Of a DNA stretch of 33,741 bases, positions 1 to 5,917 are shown piece by piece. Numbering within the stretch: the stretch's first letter is position 1; each line of letters begins with the position of its first letter. This DNA comes from JANNVK01 sp031414415 (GTDB lineage: Bacteria; Acidobacteriota; Blastocatellia; Pyrinomonadales; Pyrinomonadaceae): contig JANNVK010000137.1 of the NCBI GenBank assembly GCA_031414415.1, positions 1-33,741 on the forward strand, written 5' to 3'. The position numbers and the translations under genes are program-made. Below the pieces are notes generated by a model, which did not search any database, was not told the origin of the DNA, and saw only the letters and a list, made by a program, of their open reading frames with translations.

Positions 1-1
1 A

Positions 2-931
2 CTTAAAACTGAAACATTAGCCGCATTGGAAAATGAAAGAAGCGAACCGCAGAGCATTGCGTTTAGAGAAATGTCGATTGCTTTTAACAAATATCCAAAA
101 GGCGATGTTCGTTACACAGGAACTTTAGACGAAGAAATTGCTACTGTAAAAGCTGTAACACTTGAAGATGTTAAGAGTTTTTACAAAGATTTTTATGGAA
201 CTTCGACTGGTGAACTTTCGATTGTCGGCGATTTTGACGAGAAAGAAATTGCACCTTTGGCAACTCAGCTTTTTGGTTCGTGGAAAAGTGTAAAACCTTA
301 TCAAAGAATTGCGAGTGAACATTTTGATATTCCCGCGGTCAACAAATCTTTTGAAACGCCTGACAAGGCAAATGCTTTGTTTTTCGCTCGGCTTAATATA
401 AAAATGCGAGATGATAATGCTGATTATGCGGCATTTACGCTCGGAAACTTTATCTTTGGCGGTGGATTTTTGAATTCGCGTCTGGCAACTAGAATTCGGG
501 GTAAAGACGGATTGAGTTATAACGTAGGTTCATTCTTACAAATCGGTCCGGTTGATGAAAGCGGAGGTTTTATTGTAAATGCAATTTATGCACCGCAAAA
601 TGTTGAAAAAGTCGAAGCAGCATTTAAAGATGAAGTTCAAAAATTATTGGCGACAGGATTTACGGCTGATGAGGTTACACAAGCAAAAGCTGGTTGGCTT
701 CTCAATCGTAAACGAAATCGTGGGACTGATGGTTCGCTTGTCGGAGCATTGGCAAATTATCTTTTCATCAATCGAACACTTGCTTGGGATGAAGCTTTGG
801 ATAAAAAAGTTGAGTCATTGACGGTTGAAGAAATCAACGCAGCGATGAAAAAATATCTCAACCCAGAGAAAATTTCTTATTTCAAAGCTGGCGATTTTGC
901 AAAAGGAAAAATGATGGCAATGCCAAAATAG
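2..931 (+). CDS. M16 family zinc peptidase, C-terminal part (5' truncated by window edge)
   Basis: The frame is open from the first bases, so the true start lies outside the window; about 309 residues are visible. The visible part covers the end of the first M16 domain and the whole second (Peptidase_M16_C) domain. Typical landmarks are the segment LSIVGDFDEKEI, the glycine-rich FIFGGGFLNSRL stretch and the RGKDGLSYNVGS motif, which carries the R/Y pair of the inactive C-terminal M16 half. The zinc-binding HxxEH motif belongs to the N-terminal domain and is not in view, so activity cannot be judged. M16B proteins of this layout are usually periplasmic or secreted pitrilysin-like peptidases that degrade peptides. 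The stop is followed by a clear terminator, so this is the last gene of its transcript. Confidence 0.9.
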   Translation, partial: LKTETLAALENERSEPQSIAFREMSIAFNKYPKGDVRYTGTLDEEIATVKAVTLEDVKSFYKDFYGTSTGELSIVGDFDEKEIAPLATQLFGSWKSVKPYQRIASEHFDIPAVNKSFETPDKANALFFARLNIKMRDDNADYAAFTLGNFIFGGGFLNSRLATRIRGKDGLSYNVGSFLQIGPVDESGGFIVNAIYAPQNVEKVEAAFKDEVQKLLATGFTADEVTQAKAGWLLNRKRNRGTDGSLVGALANYLFINRTLAWDEALDKKVESLTVEEINAAMKKYLNPEKISYFKAGDFAKGKMMAMPK

Positions 932-955
932 TTTGAACTCAAAACTAGAAAAAAA

Positions 956-980
956 CGAGTCAGAAATGGCTCGTTTTTTT
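956..980 (+). terminator. Rho-independent terminator of the M16 gene
   Basis: A 7-bp stem (CGAGTCA / TGGCTCG, one G-U pair) closed by a GAAA tetraloop is followed by seven T residues at 974-980. It starts 25 nt after the stop codon. A run of A residues precedes the stem, so it could also work in the opposite direction. Confidence 0.9.
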
Positions 981-997
981 GAATAGTTTTAAGATTT

Positions 998-1104
998 TAG
1001 CCACAGATTCACTCAGATAAACACGAGATAAAAAACAGATAAATTCTGATTTCTAATTAACCAGGATTCTTCGGCTTTTATCCGTTTCGATTTGTGTTTA
1101 TCCC
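998..1104. repeat. Dispersed intergenic repeat with inverted AT-rich arms (GATAAACAC type)
   Basis: The segment begins with AGCCACAGATTCACTCAGAT and contains GATAAACACGAGATAAAA. Its far end (1075-1104), read on the other strand, gives GATAAACACAAATCGAAAC, so the two ends form a degenerate inverted repeat. There is no credible ORF. It looks like a decayed copy of the 'CACAGAT...AACACAGATAAA' type of intergenic repeat that I associate with many environmental bacterial genomes; that association is from memory and unchecked. Confidence 0.5.
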
Positions 1105-1170
1105 AAATTACACATTAGATATTTGTTCAAATTTTTGAGGTGATTCTAAGAATTAACGGTATTTAATTGT

Positions 1171-1275
1171 TTCTTTGCCTTTCCTTCGCGTTCTTTGCGA
1201 AACCTTAGCGTCCTTTGCGGTTAAAGTTTTTTTACCGCAAAGAACGCAAAGATAAAGACGCAAAGTTCGCAAAGA
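1171..1275. repeat. Inverted and tandem TTTGCG / CGCAAA intergenic repeat
   Basis: The left part has repeated CTTTGCG or CCTTAGCG words and the right part has repeated CGCAAAG words (ACCGCAAAG, AACGCAAAG, ACGCAAAG, TTCGCAAAG). The centre is a perfect 9-bp inverted repeat, CTTTGCGGT / ACCGCAAAG, around a T-rich loop, so transcripts from either strand could fold into a long hairpin. It ends about 20 bp from the stop codon of the truncated antitoxin-like gene. Copies of this kind are often dispersed in intergenic regions (recollection, not checked). Confidence 0.65.
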
Positions 1276-1296
1276 GAATTATAGTGAAATACAATT

Positions 1297-1500
1297 TTAT
1301 TTTTCTATTGGATAATTTGGGTTGATCTGTGGTGAAGTAGTTTTGTTGCTTAACTTGATATTTTTCAAGTCTTCGCTGAGTGCTAAACGATGCTCAATAA
1401 TTTCTGATTCGTCTTGCGACAAATTTAGAAGGTCAGCAACAGAACCAATATTCCAACCAGCGTCTTTAAGTTTTTCTTTTTTTAACAGTTCCATAATCAT
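1297..1500 (-). CDS. Truncated XRE/antitoxin-like small protein (N-terminal region only)
   Basis: A 67-aa protein. Residues 5-45 (KKEKLKDAGWNIGSVADLL, then LSQDESEIIEHRLALSEDLK) match the conserved N-terminal block of a family of small XRE-type regulators and antitoxins, in which a 'GW..G....LL.L...E...IE..LALS..L' block precedes a helix-turn-helix. Here the protein diverges after residue 45 and ends without any HTH, in a polar tail that stops beside the TTTGCG repeat. It overlaps the upstream DUF2071 gene by an ATGA, so it is probably translated by coupling. It may be a truncated gene whose 3' half was lost, or a stand-alone short version. Family assignment is by motif memory. Confidence 0.6.
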   Translation of the reverse strand: MIMELLKKEKLKDAGWNIGSVADLLNLSQDESEIIEHRLALSEDLKNIKLSNKTTSPQINPNYPIEK

Positions 1501-2198
1501 TTCAATTTCTCGCCTTTATAAACCGAAATTTCCGAACCTTTTGCTAATAAAATCGATGCAGGTTTTGCCGTTGATAAAAAGCCGAATCGCTCGCCGTAAG
1601 TTTTTGCAAAATCGACATCGATTTCTGCATAATTTACGTTGAAGAGTTCCCATTTTGGATGTTCAACTTTGTATTCGTCGGTTCTATTTTTGCCACGTTT
1701 TGTGTAGCCCCAATAATGTTCGATGATAAATTCGCCTTCAGAATTTTCTTTCGGAATTCCGATATTTTCTTTATATTCAACACTTACGCGATTTTTACAA
1801 TCATCTTTCGAGAAATTATAAGTAAGTTCGCCTTTAGATTCTTCGTGCGACATTTGCCAAGTTTCATAAGGCTCACCGTAAACATATTTCGCAACAAAAC
1901 TTATTGACATTCGCGGCACAATTTCCTTAACAAAAACAACGCCACGACGAACTTCGTCCGGTTTTTCTCGTTTGACATAAAAACGTAAATTTACTTCCTC
2001 AAAGTTTGTATGGAAAGGAATTGGAATACCTAAAACCTTTGTATCCATAAACTTAAACGCTACCAAGCTGACAAAGCATTTGCCTTCAAAGAGATCAAGA
2101 GTTGTGCCGTTTGGCAAAAGATCAATGAGCGAGTTTGCGTCAATTTCGTAATTTGCCATTACTAAATTTTGCCATTTTGCTGTTAAAAATTTTTTCAT
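1497..2198 (-). CDS. DUF2071 (YqjF-like) protein
   Basis: A 233-aa soluble protein with no signal peptide or membrane segment. The pattern matches the DUF2071/YqjF family: an N-terminal TAKWQNLVMANYEIDANSL block, LLPNGTTLDLFEGKCFVSLV, a central LRFYVKREKPDEVRRGVVFV with the family's typical 'R..V..V.E.VPR' continuation, and a C-terminal HPKWELFNVNYAEIDVDF. Length is normal for the family. The biochemical role is unknown; the fold is related to acetoacetate decarboxylase-like proteins by general knowledge of the family. The gene overlaps the following antitoxin-like gene by four bases. There is no obvious ribosome-binding site before the ATG. The next upstream gene ends 114 bp away, so an independent promoter is possible. 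Confidence 0.8.
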   Translation of the reverse strand: MKKFLTAKWQNLVMANYEIDANSLIDLLPNGTTLDLFEGKCFVSLVAFKFMDTKVLGIPIPFHTNFEEVNLRFYVKREKPDEVRRGVVFVKEIVPRMSISFVAKYVYGEPYETWQMSHEESKGELTYNFSKDDCKNRVSVEYKENIGIPKENSEGEFIIEHYWGYTKRGKNRTDEYKVEHPKWELFNVNYAEIDVDFAKTYGERFGFLSTAKPASILLAKGSEISVYKGEKLK

Positions 2199-2312
2199 TT
2201 ATCTGCAATTTATAGACAGAAAGGAATTCAACTTTTATAGTTTAAGCGATATTGATAATTCTGAACAACCAGCAGACAAATTGAAAGGGAAAGCCAGATT
2301 TAGCGGTGTTTG

Positions 2313-4535
2313 TTAAGCAGCATTTTTAAGCAAAACAACGCTATTTATTTCGGTTCCAACTTCGTAAAACACTCGTTTGCCGTCTTTTGAAATTACAAAA
2401 CGAAAGATGTCGTCGTTTTCCCATTCACGCATTTTTTCCGTGTTTAAATTTTTCAAAGTGAGTTTCCATAAGCTAAAAACCTTATTTTCTTGCAAAACTA
2501 AATAGAGATTTTCGCCATCTTTTGACCAGTCGAGAAATGGAATATCGTCATTCGAAGGCGTTTCGAGTTGTTTGATTATTTCGCCTGTTTCGGCTGAAAG
2601 AAGCGTTAGCGATAGGTTGTTTTCGGTGTCTGAAAAATAACAAGCGATAGTTTTTCCGTCAGGTGAAATTCGTGGCGTTTTTGTCATTCGCGACGTTATT
2701 TGCGTTTTATTTTCTCCGTTTATCGAAGTTTTCCAAAGTGTTTCGGTAACATTTTCAGCATTTTTAGCAACGTAAAAAATGGTATTGTTTTCTGGCGAAA
2801 TTATTACATCAGAAACATTTTCGTTTTCTGTAAGCTGTGTCGGATTTGAGCCGTCAGCATTTGCACGCCACACGCTCATTCGCCCCGTGCGATTTGAGAG
2901 AAAAACCAAATATCGTCCGTCTTTTGAGATTGTCGGCGAAATTTCTGCACTTTCATCAGAAGTTATTTGTTTTTTTCCACTGCCGTTTTCGTTTGTTGTC
3001 CAAATATCAGCGTTTCCACCTTCCGCGGTTGAATAGATAATTTTTCCATCGTTAGTCCAATCTGCTCCAAAAGGCAATAAGCAAGAATCGCCGATTCTGG
3101 TTGAAATAAGATTTGATTTGCGGAAATTATCGAGCGATGCCGAGAGAAAACAAGTTAGTTTGTCGGTCTTTAAGGCAACCAAAGAATTAGATTCGCTGTC
3201 GAGACTAATTCCTGCAACTCCTTTAATGCCATTATTTAGAAAGCGTGAATTTCCGTCTGGAAAGGAAACGAGCCAAAGTTCGTCGTTTAAAGTTGGCGAT
3301 GTTGGTCTGTATGCGGCAACGACAATTCCTTTCCCGTCTTTGAGCCAAGCGGTTTGTCCTGCCCAACTCCAATCTTGTCGCGAAACAATTTGCTGTTCGC
3401 CGTTTTCTGCATTTATAACCGCAACCCAAATTGAATCTTTATTTTTGACCGTAGTTGAAAGTAATTTTCCATCAGGCGACCATGAAACTCCAGCGTTTGT
3501 AAAATCTTCTTCAAATTTCCTAGTCGCCAAAATCTTTTCGTTATTGCCGTCAATATTTGCAATTAGCAAAGAAGTTTCTTGGTTTTGGGTGTTTTTTCTT
3601 GTAAATGCTATTTGCGAATTGTCAGGCGAAATCGCCGGCGGACTATCAATTTTATTAAGAATTTTTTGTGTCGCACCGCCAAGAATTGAAACTCTGTAAA
3701 GTGTTCCAATATTTGATTTATTGGGCTCAGAGTTTTCATAAATCGAATAAAAAATATGTCTATTGTCATTAGAAAAAGCTGCTCCAAGAAATATTCCGTT
3801 TAATTTTGAGACAATTTCGATTGTGTTTCCATCTTCAGTTTGCCGCAAAGATAAATTTTGCATTTCATCTTTAACTTCAACAATTGCAATATATTTTCCG
3901 TTTGGCGAAATTACAGCATTTCTAATATCTGTATCCGAAACCAAAGTTTCGAAAGTCGATTTTGAGTCGGCAAAACTCTTTGTTTGCCCAAAATTCCAAA
4001 AAATAACTGAACCGATTATTAATAAGCATACTCCTAGTAGCACGAGGCTAAGTTGTGTTGAGATAAAAAAACTACTAGAAATTGATTTTTTAGACGGAAT
4101 AATTTTATTGTTTGTTTCGGTTTCAAGCGAATCGTGAATCTGATTTTGCTCAGCAATAATATGAGTTCTCGTGCGTTTTTCGATGATAAGAATCTCTTCT
4201 TCGTTGAAAGTTTCTTGCACATCGACGACAAATTTGTAACCACGACGCGGAAATGTCACGATAAAATCTTTTTCTTTATTAAATTTTCCGAGAGCTTTTC
4301 TGAGCGTCAGAATATTTTGCGACAAAGTTGTTTCCTCAACAAAAGTATCTGCCCAAACTTCATTTAGTAAAAATTCTTTTTCGACAATTTCCGTGCGATG
4401 CAAAATAAGCACAAGAAGCGTTTGATAAGCCTTTGGAGTTAATGAAACCGGTTTATCGGTATAAAAAAGCGTTCGCTGATTTGTATCCAAACAAAAATCG
4501 TCGAATTTAAATAAAGGTAATGTTTTGTTGCTCAT
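2313..4535 (-). CDS. Membrane-bound winged-helix regulator with TolB-type beta-propeller (CadC/ToxR-like architecture)
   Basis: A 740-aa protein. Residues 8-103 form an OmpR/CadC-type winged helix (LTPKAYQTLLVLILHRTEIV, EVWADTFVEETTLSQNILTL, FPRRGYKFVV). Residues 156-182 are one hydrophobic membrane segment. The rest is a WD40-like/PD40 propeller with repeated SPDG/SKDG signatures (SPNGKYIAIV, SPDNSQIAFTRK, SPDGKLLSTT, SKDGRYLVFLSNRTG, SPDGKTIACYF, SKDGKRVFYEV). The layout predicts a cytoplasmic DNA-binding domain joined to a periplasmic sensor, so a one-component transmembrane regulator; this is inference from architecture. It is transcribed divergently from the small-regulator/TonB receptor genes, sharing a 284-bp intergenic region full of repeats, and may control itself or that locus. 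Confidence 0.88.
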   Translation of the reverse strand: MSNKTLPLFKFDDFCLDTNQRTLFYTDKPVSLTPKAYQTLLVLILHRTEIVEKEFLLNEVWADTFVEETTLSQNILTLRKALGKFNKEKDFIVTFPRRGYKFVVDVQETFNEEEILIIEKRTRTHIIAEQNQIHDSLETETNNKIIPSKKSISSSFFISTQLSLVLLGVCLLIIGSVIFWNFGQTKSFADSKSTFETLVSDTDIRNAVISPNGKYIAIVEVKDEMQNLSLRQTEDGNTIEIVSKLNGIFLGAAFSNDNRHIFYSIYENSEPNKSNIGTLYRVSILGGATQKILNKIDSPPAISPDNSQIAFTRKNTQNQETSLLIANIDGNNEKILATRKFEEDFTNAGVSWSPDGKLLSTTVKNKDSIWVAVINAENGEQQIVSRQDWSWAGQTAWLKDGKGIVVAAYRPTSPTLNDELWLVSFPDGNSRFLNNGIKGVAGISLDSESNSLVALKTDKLTCFLSASLDNFRKSNLISTRIGDSCLLPFGADWTNDGKIIYSTAEGGNADIWTTNENGSGKKQITSDESAEISPTISKDGRYLVFLSNRTGRMSVWRANADGSNPTQLTENENVSDVIISPENNTIFYVAKNAENVTETLWKTSINGENKTQITSRMTKTPRISPDGKTIACYFSDTENNLSLTLLSAETGEIIKQLETPSNDDIPFLDWSKDGENLYLVLQENKVFSLWKLTLKNLNTEKMREWENDDIFRFVISKDGKRVFYEVGTEINSVVLLKNAA

Positions 4536-4560
4536 ACAGATTTGAAAACTCTTTCAAAAA

Positions 4561-4600
4561 AATTTCAACAGAAATTTCAACTAACTTTCAAGACTTTCAA
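4561..4600. repeat. TTTCAA-rich promoter-proximal element, copy 1
   Basis: Four TTTCAA words occur in 40 bp, ending AACTTTCAAGACTTTCAA. A near-identical element sits at 16489-16527, differing at only a few positions and sharing the last 18 bases exactly. This copy lies 25-65 bp upstream of the winged-helix regulator's start, on the side of its promoter; a further TTTCAA occurs just before it. The regular spacing suggests a regulator-binding array or a mobile palindromic repeat; the function is unknown. Confidence 0.55.
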
Positions 4601-4635
4601 GATGGAAGTTTCTTAAAGTAATTACGGATGAGAAA

Positions 4636-4651
4636 AGCAGAACAGATTGCA
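4636..4651 (+). promoter_or_regulatory. Degenerate sigma-54-like promoter (weak)
   Basis: AGCAGAACAGATTGCA matches the -12 half (TTGCA) of a sigma-54 promoter, but the -24 half has GC instead of the nearly invariant GG. I list it because the surrounding sequence resembles the much better site at 5661-5676: both share ACAGA, ATTGCATTTT and, 11-13 bp further on, GGAGAACAAAAT or GGAGAAACAAAAT. It would drive the 25-codon ORF and the 84-aa protein. Confidence 0.3.
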
Positions 4652-4676
4652 TTTTGTATAAAGTCTGGAGAACAAA

Positions 4677-4754
4677 ATGGAACGGCAAGTTAGGTTTTTC
4701 TCATTCAAAAAAAGTGGCAAAAAATATCACGATTTTAAAAGTGTTTTGCTTTAA
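4677..4754 (+). CDS. Putative 25-aa basic leader peptide / small ORF
   Basis: An ATG preceded by a good Shine-Dalgarno (GGAG, 6 nt spacing) opens a 25-codon frame ending in TAA. The product begins MERQVRFFSFKKSGKKYHDF and is rich in Lys, Arg and Phe. Apart from the ribosome-binding site and its place just after a promoter-like sequence, nothing proves translation. The homologous position in the TonB receptor leader (5704) has ATC instead of ATG, so the copy there is not translatable in the same way. It could be a regulatory leader ORF or chance. Confidence 0.35.
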   Translation: MERQVRFFSFKKSGKKYHDFKSVLL

Positions 4755-4818
4755 ACGTGATTTGAAAACGGAAATATAAACAGTGTTTTGCGACATACAT
4801 AATTTGAAAAAGGAAATA
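4740..4818. repeat. Imperfect direct repeat, 2 x 37 bp, 42-bp period
   Basis: Copies at 4740-4776 and 4782-4818 share AGTGTTTTGC at the left, ATTTGAAAA in the middle and GGAAATA at the right, with 30 of 37 positions identical by eye. The second copy supplies the ribosome-binding site of the 84-aa protein gene. A 42-bp period is close to four DNA turns, which would suit two protein dimers on one face of the helix. Confidence 0.6.
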
Positions 4819-4819
4819 A

Positions 4820-5074
4820 ATGACAAAAATCCGAACAGAAGTTTTTATAGAAACTAGCGAAACCTACGTTGTTAAAAGAAAGCGATTTTTCGTCAGAAAT
4901 TGGTGCGAAGAATGCAAACGCGAAGTCAGCATGATTCCACCTTCCGAAGCGGCGTTAATTTTGTGTCGGGATACACACACAATTTACTCTCTGATAAATG
5001 ATAAACAACTGCATTTTTGTTATCTAAAGACAGAAACACCGCTGATATGTTTAAGATCTTTGTCTTTAATTTAG
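4820..5074 (+). CDS. Small CxxC plus MerR/excisionase-like helix-turn-helix protein
   Basis: An 84-aa protein. After a charged N-terminal strand region it has WCEEC (Cys29, Cys32), then PSEAALILCRDTHTIYSLIN (about 40-60), which follows the pattern of the MerR/excisionase helix-turn-helix ('..EAA.L.G.S..TIY..I..G.LHF'), then LHFCY and ICLRSL with two further cysteines (Cys67, Cys77). I recall short acidobacterial proteins with this same WC..C-EAA-LHF-IC.NSL layout; no function is established. It could be a metal- or redox-responsive DNA-binding protein. The ATG has an AAGGA site nearby. It is followed after 66 bp by the Fis-type gene and then the TonB receptor, and is divergent from the winged-helix regulator. 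Confidence 0.7.
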   Translation: MTKIRTEVFIETSETYVVKRKRFFVRNWCEECKREVSMIPPSEAALILCRDTHTIYSLINDKQLHFCYLKTETPLICLRSLSLI

Positions 5075-5140
5075 TTTAAATAAGACGAGAAAACTTAAAA
5101 GAAAGTTGCCTAAGCGGGCAAAGAAAAGAGGTAAAGAATT

Positions 5141-5497
5141 ATGGGATTAATTTTAGAAACTTATAACGGACAGAATTCGGTCGGTAATCGAATTGAGGCA
5201 TTAAAGGCTTTGACCAAACTTTTACTCCACGAAGTTGAATCACTTGAAGAAATTTCACCTTCAAAAAACATCTCGAAAGATGGTGTAGAAATTAACTTGC
5301 CAGATAAAGTTCAGCGTTATGAAACAGATTTAATCTGCAACGCACTGCTTTTGGTAAATGGAAATCAGAGTAAAGCGGCGAAAATACTTGGTGTAAAAAA
5401 CACAACGCTTCACGCAAAAATCAAGCGTTACGACATTGATTCGATTAGCATTGTCGGGCATACATTGCCCGAGAAAACTTTAGAAAAAGCTGCGTAA
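5141..5497 (+). CDS. Stand-alone Fis-type (HTH_8) DNA-binding protein
   Basis: A 118-aa protein. Its C-terminal part (about residues 64-103) is a Fis/NtrC-type helix-turn-helix: a helix with LICNALLLVNGNQSKAAKIL followed by GVKNTTLHAKIKRYDI, the recognition-helix pattern found at the C-terminus of sigma-54 activators. There is no AAA+ ATPase domain and no receiver domain, so it cannot activate sigma-54 by itself; it may be an accessory or competing DNA-binding protein. The N-terminus carries a helical segment (ALTKLLLHEVESLEE). The start is supported by AGAGGT 8 nt upstream. A perfect 7-bp hairpin (TCGGGCA / TGCCCGA, 5454-5472) lies within the 3' end of the gene but has no T-tract. A sigma-54-type promoter follows 160 bp later, before the TonB receptor. 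Confidence 0.82.
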   Translation: MGLILETYNGQNSVGNRIEALKALTKLLLHEVESLEEISPSKNISKDGVEINLPDKVQRYETDLICNALLLVNGNQSKAAKILGVKNTTLHAKIKRYDIDSISIVGHTLPEKTLEKAA

Positions 5498-5660
5498 ATG
5501 CAAAAAACTGAAAAATGCACAAAATTTTGAACCGAAAAAGTTGCAGATATTTCGATTCAAAACAGCTTGAAACTTAGTAAAAATCCAAAAAGTTCAAGTT
5601 AAAAATATTGTGATGAATTAAACATCAGATTTTTCTCAAGCAATATTAATTTTGTTAAAA

Positions 5661-5676
5661 AGGCACAGAAATTGCA
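5661..5676 (+). promoter_or_regulatory. Sigma-54 (RpoN) type promoter before the TonB receptor
   Basis: AGGCACAGAAATTGCA fits the sigma-54 consensus TGGCACGN4TTGCA closely, with the essential GG and GC dinucleotides at the correct 12-bp offset. Transcription would begin near 5686 and give a leader of about 230 nt before the receptor start. It lies in a 420-bp gene-free stretch. The match was made by eye; the remaining upstream part of that stretch (5498-5650) shows only AT-rich sequence in which enhancer sites may lie. Confidence 0.6.
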
Positions 5677-5757
5677 TTTTTAGATTGTCAGAAGGAGAAA
5701 CAAAATCTTCAAAATATTCAGTAAAATGAAATATTTTTAAAAAATTGAATAAATAAG

Positions 5758-5911
5758 CGAGGCTGCTCGACCAATGCGGACTTTTACAAAACTACACGGT
5801 CAAACAGCCTTATAAGGTCAAAACATCAACCTCGGTTTTGTTGAAGAATAAAAACTTGTTACGAGCAAGTTTCTAAGCATTTCAACACTCCGAGTATACA
5901 TTAAAAGGAGT
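5758..5911 (+). promoter_or_regulatory. Structured 5' leader of the TonB receptor mRNA with possible SD-sequestering hairpin
   Basis: Three pairings are visible. (1) AGGCTG (5760-5765) with CAGCCT (5805-5810), continued after a symmetric 3-nt internal loop by GACC (5769-5772) with GGTC (5798-5801). (2) AAACTTG / CAAGTTT at 5852-5858 and 5866-5872, with a 7-nt loop. (3) ACTCC (5887-5891) with GGAGT (5907-5911), which covers the Shine-Dalgarno AAAAGGAG. CGAGG (5758-5762) can alternatively pair with CCTCG (5830-5834), competing with the first stem. This looks like a leader able to switch between folds. I do not recognise a known riboswitch class. Confidence 0.5.
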
Positions 5912-5917
5912 TTATGT

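Noticed and set aside
1171..1275. CRISPR-like CGCAAAG repeats
   Set aside because: Repeat words are 7-9 bp with no unique spacers and are arranged as an inverted repeat; no cas genes in the window.
3118..3699. 193-codon open frame on the plus strand opposite the winged-helix/propeller gene
   Set aside because: It mirrors the coding frame of a well-supported gene and its translation has no domain or repeat pattern; it is an antisense shadow.
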